Part shown: in pieces, positions 17,907 to 26,865 of the stretch
Layout of the letters: each line of letters opens with the position of its first letter
Position numbering within the stretch: position 1 is the stretch's first letter
Position numbers and translations under genes: made by a program
Notes under the pieces: model-generated
Databases searched by the model: none
Told to the model about the DNA's origin: nothing
What the model saw: the letters and a program-made list of their open reading frames with translations, nothing else
Source: JAPOXR01 sp963662395
GTDB taxonomy: Bacteria; Pseudomonadota; Alphaproteobacteria; Rhodobacterales; Rhodobacteraceae
Length of the DNA: 64,000 bases
Assembly (NCBI GenBank): GCA_963662395.1
Contig: OY759511.1
Span: forward strand, 1-64,000
Direction: 5' to 3'

Positions 17907-18365
17907 ATGAAACTCAGCACCAAGGGACGTTATGCAATGGTGGCACTCGCCGACCTGGCGTTGGAAGAAGGTGACGGATTCGTGACCCTGACCGACATTT
18001 CGGCCCGACAGAACATTTCGCTGGCCTATCTCGAGCAGCTGTTTGTCAAGTTGCGCCGGTCGGGACTCGTGGAGTCGGTTCGCGGCCCAGGCGGCGGCTA
18101 CCGGCTGGCCAGGAGTTCGAATTCGATACGGGTATCGGATGTGCTGGAGGCGGTCGACGAGGATATTGATGCGTTCTCCGGAGGGTTCACCCTGTCCGGC
18201 GGCAATTCGGGGACCAAGGCCCAGTCACTGACCAATCGCCTCTGGGAGGGATTGTCAGCCCAGGTCTACGTGTTCCTGCACAAGGTCAGCCTGTCCGATA
18301 TCGTCAGCAACGATCTTGCGCCGTGCCCGGCGGTTCCCAACCTCCTGCGCGTGGTCGATGATTGA
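17907..18365 (+). CDS. iscR: Rrf2 family Fe-S regulator, IscR-like with a single cysteine
   Basis: A 152-aa winged-helix regulator that senses Fe-S status and controls the suf operon it heads. The N-terminal MKLSTKGRYAMVALADLA and GLVESVRGPGGGYRLAR are classic Rrf2/IscR DNA-binding segments. The three closely spaced cysteines that ligate the [2Fe-2S] cluster in E. coli IscR are absent; the equivalent region reads DAFSGGFTLSGGNSG. The only cysteine is C140 near the C-terminus (LAPCPAVPN). This agrees with the single-cysteine IscR type I recall from Rhodobacter sphaeroides. The stop overlaps the next gene's ATG (TGATG). Confidence 0.9.
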   Translation: MKLSTKGRYAMVALADLALEEGDGFVTLTDISARQNISLAYLEQLFVKLRRSGLVESVRGPGGGYRLARSSNSIRVSDVLEAVDEDIDAFSGGFTLSGGNSGTKAQSLTNRLWEGLSAQVYVFLHKVSLSDIVSNDLAPCPAVPNLLRVVDD

Positions 18366-19444
18366 TGAGAAGCCGCGTCTATCTCGACTGGAACGCAACA
18401 ACGCCCCTGAGACCCGAAGCAAGACAGGCGATGGTGTCTGCCTTGGACATGCAGGGCAACCCGTCTTCGGTCCACCGCGAGGGACGGGCGGTGAGATCGG
18501 TCGTCGAGCGGTCCCGGGAGGAGATTGCCGAAATTCTCGACCTGGACCCCGAATGCGTGGTCTTCACATCGGGGGCAACCGAGGCGGCGGCGCTTGCCCT
18601 TTCGGGAGGGCAGCTGCGCTCGGCCGCCATCGAACACGAGGCGGTACTTGCCTGGACCAACCCGGACCTGGAGGTCGGCGAGACTGGTGCCGTGATCGTC
18701 GACCGGCCATCGGAGAGTGTCCTGCAGCTGGCAAATGGCGAGACCGGGATCATGCAGGAGATCCCGCAAGGAATTCGGGTCACCGATGCCACGCAGGCGG
18801 TCGGAAAATATTCGGTCAATTCGGAATTGAAGAAGGCCGGCATGGCCATTACATCGGCACACAAGTTCGGCGGACCCAAGGGCATTGGCGCCCTGTTGCT
18901 TCGGAGTGGCGAGGAGGTCGAGGCCTGCCTCAGGGGCGGGGGCCAGGAGTTGGGCCGCCGGTCCGGAACCGAGAATGTTGCGGCGATTGCCGGCTTCGCG
19001 GCGGCGGTAGCGGCGGCGGCGAGGGATGTCTCGGAGGGGTTGTGGGACGAGGTGGCTGAAACACGGAATCTGTTCGAGGAGAGGCTGCAGGATTCAATTG
19101 CCGATGTGGTGGTGATCGGTTCGGGATCACCGCGGTTGCCAAATACCAGCTGTTTTGCAAGACCGGGTTGGAAGGGCGAGACACAGGTCATCCAGATGGA
19201 CCTGGACGGATTCGCCATCTCCGCCGGGTCGGCCTGCTCGTCGGGCAAGGTCGGGGACAGGCGGGCGCTGAAGGCGCTGGGAATTTCGGACGAAGTGGCG
19301 AACTCGGCGGTCCGGGTGTCGTTCGGACCGACAAGCGATGCCGGGGAAGTGCTTCGGTTCGCAGATGCGTGGATCCGGAGATGTGTCGAGCACCAGGCTC
19401 GACGGCATTCGGCAAGACCGCAGCCGGCAGGCAGGGCGGCATGA
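18365..19444 (+). CDS. Cysteine desulfurase, IscS/NifS-like (class V aminotransferase)
   Basis: PLP enzyme releasing sulfur from cysteine for Fe-S assembly. K167 in TSAHKFGGPKG binds PLP and C291 in SAGSACSSGKV is the sulfur-carrying cysteine on a flexible loop, marking the IscS/NifS (group I) type. At 359 aa it is a little shorter than E. coli IscS (404). Translation is coupled to iscR by a TGATG overlap. It is the first of two desulfurases in this operon; the second, SufS type, is the last gene. Having both is typical of alphaproteobacterial suf operons. Confidence 0.92.
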   Translation: MRSRVYLDWNATTPLRPEARQAMVSALDMQGNPSSVHREGRAVRSVVERSREEIAEILDLDPECVVFTSGATEAAALALSGGQLRSAAIEHEAVLAWTNPDLEVGETGAVIVDRPSESVLQLANGETGIMQEIPQGIRVTDATQAVGKYSVNSELKKAGMAITSAHKFGGPKGIGALLLRSGEEVEACLRGGGQELGRRSGTENVAAIAGFAAAVAAAARDVSEGLWDEVAETRNLFEERLQDSIADVVVIGSGSPRLPNTSCFARPGWKGETQVIQMDLDGFAISAGSACSSGKVGDRRALKALGISDEVANSAVRVSFGPTSDAGEVLRFADAWIRRCVEHQARRHSARPQPAGRAA

Positions 19445-19465
19445 AGATGAAGAACGGAGCAGTCC

Positions 19466-20983
19466 ATGGTTGAAGAGACAAGGGTACGGGAAGGCGTCGA
19501 TGTCGAGACCGTGGCCACCGTGCGCTCGGTGGGAGGTGCCTACCGGCACGGTTGGGAGACCGACATCGAGATGGAATACGCGCCGAAGGGGCTGGACGAG
19601 CGGATTGTCAGGCTGATCTCGGAAAAGAACGAGGAGCCGCAATGGCTGACCGACTGGCGGGTCAAGGCCTTCGAAAGATGGCAGGGAATGTCGGAGCCGG
19701 ATTGGGCGATGGTCGACTATCCGGTCATCGACTACCAGGACCAGTACTACTACGCCAAGCCCAAGAGCATGACCACGCGGCCGAAATCGCTGGACGACGT
19801 CGATCCGGCGCTTCTCGCCACCTACGAGAAGCTCGGCATTCCATTGAAGGAGCAGATGCTGCTCGCCGGAGTCGAGGGCGGCGACTCCACCCCGGCCGAT
19901 GCACGGCGGGTGGCCGTCGATGCCGTGTTTGACTCGGTCTCGGTGGGAACGACGTTCAAGGACGAATTGCGGAAATCCGGGGTGATCTTCTGTTCGATGT
20001 CCGAGGCGGTCAGGGAATGCCCGGAGCTTGTCCGCAAGTATCTGGGGTCGGTCGTTCCGGCGACCGACAATTTCTTTGCCACGCTGAATTCGGCTGTCTT
20101 TTCGGACGGATCCTTCGTGTATGTGCCACCCGGCGTCAGGTGCCCGATGGAGTTGTCCACCTATTTCCGGATCAACGCCAGGGATACCGGTCAATTCGAG
20201 CGCACGCTGATCATTGCCGACAAGGGATCGCATGTCAGCTATCTTGAAGGATGCACCGCCCCGCAGCGCGACACCTCGCAGCTGCATGCGGCCGTGGTCG
20301 AACTGGTTGCCCTGGAGGATGCGGAGATCAAGTATTCGACCGTTCAGAACTGGTTCCCGGGCGATGAACAGGGGCGGGGCGGGATCTACAATTTCGTCAC
20401 CAAGCGTGCCGATTGCCGCGGTGACCGCTCCAGGGTGATGTGGACCCAGGTCGAGACCGGCTCCGCGGTCACGTGGAAATACCCCTCATGCATCCTGCGC
20501 GGTGATGGCTCCCAGGGCGAATTCTACTCGATTGCCATTACCAACAACCGTCAACAGGCCGATACCGGCACCAAGATGGTGCACCTGGGAAAAGACACCC
20601 GATCGAGGATTGTCTCGAAGGGAATTTCGGCCGGCCTCGCCCAGAATACCTACAGGGGGCTGGTTTCCGTGCACCCGCGGGCCGGGAATTGCCGCAACTA
20701 CACCCAGTGCGACAGCCTGCTGATCGGCGACAGTTGTGGCGCCCATACCGTGCCCTATATCGAGGTCAAGAACAACTCGTCGCGGGTGGAGCACGAGGCG
20801 ACCACGTCAAAGGTCGATGAGGACCAGCTGTTCTTCTGCCGGCAACGGGGGATGGACGAGGAGGAGGCGGTTGCCCTGGTGGTCAATGGCTTCTGCCGTG
20901 AAGTCCTGCAGGAATTGCCCATGGAGTTCGCGATGGAAGCCCAGCAACTGGTGGCGATTTCGCTTGAAGGGTCCGTCGGGTGA
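19466..20983 (+). CDS. sufB: Fe-S cluster assembly scaffold SufB
   Basis: Core of the SufBC2D scaffold that builds and transfers Fe-S clusters. The 505-aa protein shows the family blocks FCSMSEAVRECPELVRKYLG, YVPPGVRCPMELSTYFRIN, SYLEGCTAPQRD and the C-terminal SKVDEDQLFFCRQRGMDEEEA with a cysteine in the ligand region. It starts 21 nt after the desulfurase stop, so it is clearly in the operon. Unusually, two small genes separate it from sufC. Confidence 0.97.
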   Translation: MVEETRVREGVDVETVATVRSVGGAYRHGWETDIEMEYAPKGLDERIVRLISEKNEEPQWLTDWRVKAFERWQGMSEPDWAMVDYPVIDYQDQYYYAKPKSMTTRPKSLDDVDPALLATYEKLGIPLKEQMLLAGVEGGDSTPADARRVAVDAVFDSVSVGTTFKDELRKSGVIFCSMSEAVRECPELVRKYLGSVVPATDNFFATLNSAVFSDGSFVYVPPGVRCPMELSTYFRINARDTGQFERTLIIADKGSHVSYLEGCTAPQRDTSQLHAAVVELVALEDAEIKYSTVQNWFPGDEQGRGGIYNFVTKRADCRGDRSRVMWTQVETGSAVTWKYPSCILRGDGSQGEFYSIAITNNRQQADTGTKMVHLGKDTRSRIVSKGISAGLAQNTYRGLVSVHPRAGNCRNYTQCDSLLIGDSCGAHTVPYIEVKNNSSRVEHEATTSKVDEDQLFFCRQRGMDEEEAVALVVNGFCREVLQELPMEFAMEAQQLVAISLEGSVG

Positions 20984-21029
20984 CCCGTATGGCCAATTGC
21001 CATCGTCAAGAGATCGAGAAGGACATGCC

Positions 21030-21533
21030 ATGACGGATCCCGTCATCAACATTTACCAGCAACAGGCAATCGGGTTTGCCCCCGAGAATTCGAACCGGTT
21101 CGGTGCGAGCATGGCCAGCGTGAGCGAGTTGCTGGGGCTTGAAGGCATCGGGTGCAATTTCCTGACCGTCGAGCCCGGAAAGCGGGCCTTTCCGTTTCAC
21201 AACCACTTGGCCAATGACGAGTTGTTCGTGATCCTGGAAGGCAGCGGTACCTACAGGATCGGCGACCGGGAATGTCCGGTGGAGACTGGCGATTTGTGTG
21301 CTGCACCCAGGGGCGGCCCGGATACGGCACACCAGATCATCAATACCGGAGACGGACCGCTGAAATATCTCGCCATCTCGACCAGGAACGACCCGGAGAT
21401 TGTCGAATACCCCGACAGCGACAAGTTTGCCGCCATCGGCATCAGGCCGGGTCCCGGATTTTTCGACGCCCATCTGCGCTTCATCGGGCGCAAGGAGAAT
21501 TCAATGGAATATTTCGAAGGAGAAGAGCTTTGA
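21030..21533 (+). CDS. Cupin-domain protein inside the suf operon
   Basis: A 167-aa single-cupin protein. Cupin motif 1 is FPFHNHLANDELFVILEGSG (metal-binding His/Glu) and motif 2 contains GDLCAAPRGGPDTAHQI (His). The C-terminal tail is acidic (FEGEEL). Such cupins bind a metal and act as isomerases, dioxygenases or sugar-phosphate epimerases, or sense small molecules; the substrate here is not readable. The ATG at 21030 follows GAGAAGG. It is translationally coupled to the next gene by a TTGA overlap. Its place between sufB and sufC is not part of the canonical suf set. Confidence 0.85.
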   Translation: MTDPVINIYQQQAIGFAPENSNRFGASMASVSELLGLEGIGCNFLTVEPGKRAFPFHNHLANDELFVILEGSGTYRIGDRECPVETGDLCAAPRGGPDTAHQIINTGDGPLKYLAISTRNDPEIVEYPDSDKFAAIGIRPGPGFFDAHLRFIGRKENSMEYFEGEEL

Positions 21534-21844
21534 TCCTGACGACAACGGGCAATGTGGAAGGAAAACAGGTTGGTGAATATCTCGGGGTCATTGCCGGAGA
21601 GGCGATCATGGGTGCCAACCTGATCAAGGACCTGTTTGCCAACATCACGGATGTGCTTGGCGGCCGCTCCGGTGCCTATGAGCGGGAGTTGGCCAATGCC
21701 CGCCAGACCGCGTTGCAGGAACTCGAACAGACTGCCGGGGATTTGGGCGCCGACGCGGTGCTTTCCATCGATCTTGATTACGAGGTCATCAACAACATGC
21801 TGATGGTGACCGCCTCCGGCACGGCAGTCCGGTTCAGACGCTGA
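21530..21844 (+). CDS. YbjQ/UPF0145 family protein
   Basis: A 104-aa protein with the UPF0145 signature: an opening LTTTGNVEGKQVGEYLGVIAGEAIMG, then RELANARQTALQELEQTA and LGADAVLSIDLDYE. Family structures form a pentamer of uncertain role (heavy-metal-binding-like fold). The start is a TTG overlapping the cupin stop, with AGGAG about 7 nt upstream, which fixes it despite the rare codon. Co-translation with the cupin suggests these two act together, perhaps in metal handling for Fe-S assembly; that is inference. Confidence 0.82.
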   Translation: MILTTTGNVEGKQVGEYLGVIAGEAIMGANLIKDLFANITDVLGGRSGAYERELANARQTALQELEQTAGDLGADAVLSIDLDYEVINNMLMVTASGTAVRFRR

Positions 21845-21912
21845 TCCGCCCGGTCTCCAGGCAATCCACAGGTGCACCCGGTGCCTGGCAATTGAACTAC
21901 AAAGGACAATAC

Positions 21913-22671
21913 ATGCTCGATATCAGTAATTTGCGGGTAAGACTTGAAGAAGAGGACAAGGTCATACTCGATGGTGTGAACCTGCACCTCGATGCAGGAG
22001 CCGTGCATGCCATCATGGGGCCCAACGGTTCGGGGAAATCGACCCTGTCCTACGTTCTTGCCGGCAGGGACGGGTATGATGTGCTTGACGGTTCGGTTGA
22101 TCTGGATGGACAGGACATTCTCGATCTTGAACCGGAGGAGCGGGCAGCCAGGGGGTTGTTCCTGGCTTTCCAGTATCCGGTGGAGATTCCGGGAGTCGGA
22201 AACATGACCTTCCTGCGAACGGCCCTCAATGCCCAGAAGAAGGCCAGGGGCGAGGCGGAAATCTCGGCGGCCGAGTTCCTGAAGGTGGTCAGGGCAAGGG
22301 CGAAGGAGTTGAATATCGGCTCCGATCTGCTCAACCGCCCGGTGAATTTCGGTTTTTCCGGCGGCGAGAAGAAGCGCAACGAGATCCTTCACATGTCGGT
22401 GCTCGAGCCGCGGATGTGCATCCTTGACGAAACCGATTCCGGCCTGGATGTCGATGCCATGAAACAGGTGGCAAATGGCGTCAACGCCCTGCGCGATCCC
22501 GATCGTGCCATATTGGTGATCACCCACTACCAGCGGCTTCTCAACTTCATCAAACCGGACGTGGTCCATATCATGATCAATGGCAGGATTGTCCGGTCCG
22601 GTGGATTCGAACTTGCCCTGGAAGTGGAGGAGAATGGCTATGCCGACCTCCAGGGGATTGCATCCTCATGA
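21913..22671 (+). CDS. sufC: Fe-S assembly ATPase SufC
   Basis: ABC-type ATPase of the SufBCD scaffold. Walker A is GPNGSGKST, the signature is FSGGEKKRNEI, Walker B is CILDETDSGLDVDAM and the switch histidine lies in VITHYQRLL, all in the typical SufC form. 252 aa from ATG 21913 with AAAGGA upstream; an in-frame ATG at 21892 is possible. Its TGA overlaps the sufD ATG by 4 nt. Confidence 0.97.
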   Translation: MLDISNLRVRLEEEDKVILDGVNLHLDAGAVHAIMGPNGSGKSTLSYVLAGRDGYDVLDGSVDLDGQDILDLEPEERAARGLFLAFQYPVEIPGVGNMTFLRTALNAQKKARGEAEISAAEFLKVVRARAKELNIGSDLLNRPVNFGFSGGEKKRNEILHMSVLEPRMCILDETDSGLDVDAMKQVANGVNALRDPDRAILVITHYQRLLNFIKPDVVHIMINGRIVRSGGFELALEVEENGYADLQGIASS

Positions 22672-23996
22672 GTGCCGAAATCGGATCCGGCGACAGCAGG
22701 GGGCGTGACCCGGAGGTAGATCCGGTGGACAACTCGGCGGCCGGCCTTGTGGCCGAGACACCAGGTGCCAGCTGGTACCTCCTTGCCAGGCAAGAGGCCA
22801 GCCTGCGGGCGGCGGCGATCGGCAGGCCCGGCCGGCGGGACGAGTACTGGAAATTCACCGACCCGGCCGGTTTTTGCGACCCGGGGGGCCCGGAAGCCCG
22901 GCTGCCCGAAGAGATTTCCTCGATCATGCCGGTGGAGCCATCGTCGCAGATGGCCCACTTCAGGGACGGACGGCTAGGCGAGTTCCGGGGCGCAGATGCC
23001 GATGGCTCCGGCCTGGAGGTCATGCCGATGTCCGGGGCCATATCCGATCCCGATCACTGGAGTTCCGAGATCTTCGGAAGTCTCGAAGCCGCCGGACAGC
23101 GGCCGGTCGGGCGCGGCCTGGCAGCCGAGAACACCCGTGATGCCAGTGAAGGCCTGTTCGTTCACTGCCACGGCCAGGCGCCATGCATTCTGCATATCGA
23201 CTGCCGTTCCGGGTCGGCCCCGGCCGGCAGCACCGCCCACCATGTCATCCGGGTTGAGTCGGGATCGGACCTCACCATCATCGAGGAGGGATCGATTTCC
23301 GAAGGTGCCAATGTGGTGTTCGAGGTCGATGTCGCGGATGGCGGAAAATTCAGTCACATCAGGGTCCAGGATGGCGGTCTTCAATCGGGCACCATCAACC
23401 ACATCTTTGCGAGGGTCGGGGAGGAAGGCGAATTCAGCCATTTTTCGCTGACGGCAAATCACCGGCTGGTGCGAAACGAGTGCGTTGTCGAACTGGCCGG
23501 GCGCGGGGGCAGCGCCCACCTGGCCGGCGCGGTGATTGGCGGAGCCGAGTCCCATCATGATGACACCGTGCTGATCATCCATGGTGCCGAAGGCTGCCAG
23601 AGCAGGCAGGTATACAAGAAGGTGCTGCATGGGGGCTCGACCGGCGTTTTCCAGGGAAAGATCCTGGTCAGGAAAGGCGCCCAGCAGACGGACGGATACC
23701 AGATCAGCAAGGCGATGCTGATCGGCGAGGACAGCCGGTTCCTGGCAAAGCCGGAGTTGGAAATCTATGCCGATGACGTCGTCTGCTCACATGGCTCAAC
23801 CTCCGGCTCGGCGGATGCCGGGTCTCTGTTCTACCTGCGAGCCCGCGGTATTCCGGAGCCGGAGGCCCTGAACCTGCTGGCCATGGCGTTCCTGGCCGAG
23901 ACCCTCCAGGAAATCCGGGACAGGAAATCGGCCGAGTTCCTGCGGCAGAGAATCGATCGCCACCTGGCGAGTCAGTCCCATGCCCTTCGTGGTTGA
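22668..23996 (+). CDS. sufD: Fe-S cluster assembly protein SufD
   Basis: Partner of SufB in the SufBC2D scaffold. The 442-aa beta-helix protein has the conserved C-terminal half, including HGGSTGVFQGKILVRKGAQQTDGYQ, DDVVCSHGSTSG with the histidine region, and FYLRARGIPEPEALNLL. The N-terminal half is variable, as usual, with YWKFTDP. It begins inside the sufC stop (ATGA) and overlaps the following Yip1-like gene by 17 nt. Confidence 0.95.
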   Translation: MSAEIGSGDSRGRDPEVDPVDNSAAGLVAETPGASWYLLARQEASLRAAAIGRPGRRDEYWKFTDPAGFCDPGGPEARLPEEISSIMPVEPSSQMAHFRDGRLGEFRGADADGSGLEVMPMSGAISDPDHWSSEIFGSLEAAGQRPVGRGLAAENTRDASEGLFVHCHGQAPCILHIDCRSGSAPAGSTAHHVIRVESGSDLTIIEEGSISEGANVVFEVDVADGGKFSHIRVQDGGLQSGTINHIFARVGEEGEFSHFSLTANHRLVRNECVVELAGRGGSAHLAGAVIGGAESHHDDTVLIIHGAEGCQSRQVYKKVLHGGSTGVFQGKILVRKGAQQTDGYQISKAMLIGEDSRFLAKPELEIYADDVVCSHGSTSGSADAGSLFYLRARGIPEPEALNLLAMAFLAETLQEIRDRKSAEFLRQRIDRHLASQSHALRG

Positions 23997-24492
23997 GGTG
24001 GTCAGGTGCTATCTTGAACCCCGCGCCTCGGCGCGCCGGATCCTTGCCAGGGCCGATACCGAGGGGCGGGCGTTGGCAATCCTGGTTCTCGGCTGCTTCG
24101 TGCTCTTTCTCTCGCAACTCCCGGACATCATGAGCAAGGAGGTGGCACAAGGGGGCTCACCGGGTCCCGTGGCAGATGCGGCGGCCCGAATTGTCGGGGC
24201 GTTGGTATTTGCCCCGCTGCTGTTTTACGGAATCGCCGGATTGACCGGCTTGGCGATACGAGCGGCGGGATACTCGCTGAGCTGGATCAACTGCCGCGTA
24301 TCCCTGTTCTGGGCGGTGCTTGCGGTATCACCGGCGGTGCTGATCATCGCTCTCGCCCGGGGCTTCATCGGCACCAGCGCCCTGTTGATCGTGATCTCCC
24401 TTGCCATGACAATTCCGTTCCTGGTGATCTGGATTTCAGCGCTGCTGGAATCTATTGTTGCAGACCGGGAGCTTGCAATTGCCGGTCGATAG
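23980..24492 (+). CDS. Yip1-like membrane protein
   Basis: A 170-aa inner-membrane protein with about four or five hydrophobic helices (for example LAILVLGCFVLFLSQ, IVGALVFAPLLFYG and AVLIIALARGF). The layout resembles bacterial YIP1-domain proteins: an N-terminal cytosolic LEPRASARRILA segment followed by a membrane bundle. It overlaps sufD by 17 nt in another frame, so expression is coupled. Its job in Fe-S assembly is unknown. A paralogous gene follows. Confidence 0.75.
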   Translation: MPFVVEVVRCYLEPRASARRILARADTEGRALAILVLGCFVLFLSQLPDIMSKEVAQGGSPGPVADAAARIVGALVFAPLLFYGIAGLTGLAIRAAGYSLSWINCRVSLFWAVLAVSPAVLIIALARGFIGTSALLIVISLAMTIPFLVIWISALLESIVADRELAIAGR

Positions 24493-24623
24493 CCAAATAT
24501 CGGGTGTCGAATGCAGTTCAACCGGAGATCTGGCTGGCCGGAGCGTGACGACAGTGAAAACTTCATGCTGCACCGCCATTTCCTCGCAATTCCGGCCTGA
24601 ATTCGCCGGGGCCGGGTCCTGAC

Positions 24624-25238
24624 ATGCTGAACGAACTGAAGCGGCTGGGGGTATTGACGATTACCACCCCCAGGGCTGCTGCCCGGGAGCTTCTCGGCTC
24701 GCGGCTGACCTTCGAGGGGCGTCTCGTGGCTGCAGCGCTGGTTGTCGTGTTGAGCGCAATCGTGTCGCAGCTGATCTTCAATCTCGACGCAGGTGCCGCA
24801 ACCGAGAGCGAGAACCTCCAGGGTTGGATCTACTGGGTCCAGACACCCTTCGGAGCGACCATGCTGGAAGCCGGGATGCTTGCCTTCGCGGTATTGGTTA
24901 CCGTTCTCGCGGGACGGATCTTCGGCGGCAAAGGCAATTTCGGTGACGCAATTCTCCTGATCACCTGGTTGCAGGCGATCACGTTGGGCTTCCAGATCGC
25001 ACTTTCGATCATGGACCTGGTTGCCCGAAACCTGGGCATGGCCGGGGCGTATTCCGGCAGCATCGGGTTTACGGTCACATTCCTGGTGCTGGCCTACATG
25101 TTCTGGGTGTTTGTCAATTTCGTGACCGAACTTCACGGTTTCAGGTCGGCGGTCAAGGTCCTTGGTGGCACCATACTGGCGGTTTTTGCCATCGCCTTCG
25201 GATTGACCAGCCTGATTGCCGTGCTCTCGGTAACCTGA
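24624..25238 (+). CDS. Yip1-like membrane protein, second copy
   Basis: A 204-aa protein with about five membrane helices (VAAALVVVLSAIVSQLIF, MLAFAVLVTVLAG, ILLITWLQAITLGF, FTVTFLVLAYMFWVFVNF and ILAVFAIAFGLTSLIAVL). It has the same N-terminal pattern as the upstream protein (TTPRAAARELLGS), so the two are likely paralogues of the YIP1 superfamily. This pair is reported beside suf genes in alphaproteobacteria as far as I recall, but no mechanism is known. sufS starts 12 nt after its stop. Confidence 0.75.
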   Translation: MLNELKRLGVLTITTPRAAARELLGSRLTFEGRLVAAALVVVLSAIVSQLIFNLDAGAATESENLQGWIYWVQTPFGATMLEAGMLAFAVLVTVLAGRIFGGKGNFGDAILLITWLQAITLGFQIALSIMDLVARNLGMAGAYSGSIGFTVTFLVLAYMFWVFVNFVTELHGFRSAVKVLGGTILAVFAIAFGLTSLIAVLSVT

Positions 25239-25250
25239 CCCGGGGCCGGC

Positions 25251-26471
25251 ATGTATCCGATTGATGACATTCGCAGGGATTTTCCCATTCTTGACATGAC
25301 GGTCAATGACAACCGCCTGGTCTATCTCGACAACGCCGCCTCGGCGCAGAAGCCGGTGTCGGTGATCGAGGCGGTAGAGCGTGCCTATGGCCGGGAATAT
25401 TCGAATGTTCACCGCGGGTTGCACCATCTGTCCAACATTTCGACCGACAGGTACGAAGCGGTTCGCGGCAGAATCAGGAAATTTCTCAATGCCGGTCATG
25501 ATGAGGAGATTGTCTACACGACGGGTTCGACCGAGGGGATCAACCTCGTGGCCCATGGCTGGGCCATGCACCGGCTGGAGCCAGGAGACGAGATTGTCCT
25601 TTCGACCATGGAACACCATGCCAATATCGTTCCGTGGCATTTTCTGCGGGAGAGAATGGGTATCGTCCTGAAATGGGTGGACCTTGACCAGGATGACGAA
25701 CTCGATCCTGAATCGGTTCTCGAGGCGATGGGTCCCAGGACTCGCCTGGTGGCCATCACCCACATGTCCAATGTCCTGGGAACCAGGGTTGACCTCAAAC
25801 CCATCATCGACGGCGCGCATCAGCGCGGGGTTCCGGTGCTTGCCGACGGCTCGCAATCGGCGGTGCACTCGAAGGTTGACGTGCAGGCTCTCGGTGTCGA
25901 TTTCTTTGCCATCACCGGTCACAAGCTCTACGGCCCTTCGGCGTCGGGCGCGATCTACATCAACCGGGACCGGTTGAAGGAGATGCGGCCGTTCAAGGGC
26001 GGTGGCGACATGATCAACGAGGTCACGAGGGAGGCCATCACCTATGCCGAGCCTCCCAGGCTGTTCGAGGCAGGAACTCCACCCATCGTGCAGATGATCG
26101 GGTTTGGTGCTGCCCTCGACTATATCGACCGGATCGGCCTCGAGAACATTGCACGGCACGAGGAGGATTTGCGCGACTATGCCAGCCGGCAACTCGGCAG
26201 GCTGGGCTGGCTCGATATCCAGGGCAAATCACCGACAAAGGGGGCGATCTTTTCCTTCACGCTGGAAGGCCAGGCCCATCCGCATGACCTGTCGACCATC
26301 CTGGATAAGAGAGGCATCGCCGTTCGGGCCGGACACCATTGTGCGCAACCGCTGATGAGATATCTGGGTGTCACCGCCACCTGCCGGGCATCATTTGCCC
26401 TCTACAATACCAGGGAGGAGATCGATCTCCTCGTGGCAGGGCTTGAATTGTGCCGGGAGCTGCTGGCCTGA
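25251..26471 (+). CDS. sufS: Cysteine desulfurase SufS
   Basis: Group II PLP cysteine desulfurase supplying sulfur to SufBCD. K225 in ITGHKLYGP binds PLP and C364 in RAGHHCAQPLM is the catalytic cysteine on the short loop typical of SufS. The 406-aa length is standard. It is the last gene of the operon; no sufE or sufU sulfur acceptor, sufA carrier or sufT gene lies in the window. A weak hairpin 100 nt downstream may end the transcript. Confidence 0.96.
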   Translation: MYPIDDIRRDFPILDMTVNDNRLVYLDNAASAQKPVSVIEAVERAYGREYSNVHRGLHHLSNISTDRYEAVRGRIRKFLNAGHDEEIVYTTGSTEGINLVAHGWAMHRLEPGDEIVLSTMEHHANIVPWHFLRERMGIVLKWVDLDQDDELDPESVLEAMGPRTRLVAITHMSNVLGTRVDLKPIIDGAHQRGVPVLADGSQSAVHSKVDVQALGVDFFAITGHKLYGPSASGAIYINRDRLKEMRPFKGGGDMINEVTREAITYAEPPRLFEAGTPPIVQMIGFGAALDYIDRIGLENIARHEEDLRDYASRQLGRLGWLDIQGKSPTKGAIFSFTLEGQAHPHDLSTILDKRGIAVRAGHHCAQPLMRYLGVTATCRASFALYNTREEIDLLVAGLELCRELLA

Positions 26472-26570
26472 CCCGATCATATCCGTCATCGCCGACTGGC
26501 AGATGGAAAGCCTGCACATGTGGAGTGCCGCCTGCCGAAGGCTGGCATCAGGGTGAATTGCCCAAACGCC

Positions 26571-26591
26571 AAGCCGGGTTCCATCCGGCTT
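26571..26591 (+). terminator. Hairpin after sufS, weak terminator candidate
   Basis: AAGCCGG (26571-26577) pairs with CCGGCTT (26585-26591) around a 7-nt loop, followed by cgttgattc, which is only modestly T-rich. It lies between the suf operon and tRNA-Arg. No gene is seen in 26472-26705. Confidence 0.35.
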
Positions 26592-26705
26592 CGTTGATTC
26601 TGGACGTGAAATTCGACGAGCAGGCGCAGGCTCGGTGGTTTGCGCGCCCGACCTTCTTTGCTTTATGCTCGCCGAAATATGAAGTAAGCACTGCGTCGGC
26701 AGTCT

Positions 26706-26782
26706 GCACCCATAGCTCAGCTGGATAGAGTGTCGCCCTCCGAAGGCGAAGGTCGTAGGTTCGAATCCTACTGGGTGCGCCA
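26706..26782 (+). tRNA. tRNA-Arg (anticodon CCG)
   Basis: Acceptor GCACCCA/TGGGTGC, D arm GCTCAGCTGGATAGAGT, anticodon stem TCGCC/GGCGA with loop CTCCGAA (anticodon CCG), T arm GTAGG-TTCGAAT-CCTAC, and an encoded CCA end. tRNA genes like this are common integration targets, and accessory genes (fic, catabolic island, IS cluster) begin right after it. Confidence 0.96.
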
Positions 26783-26865
26783 CCGCCCCGCTATTCCCCG
26801 AGAATCCGCCCTGGCCCGGCTCCCTCCCGCCATCATGCTTCGCGGAACCTCCGGTATGGGAGGCA

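Noticed and set aside
24225..26192. 655-codon minus-strand open frame opposite the Yip1-like genes and sufS
   Set aside because: SufS and the membrane proteins on the plus strand have clear motifs and operon spacing; the antisense translation is arginine/histidine-rich without family features.
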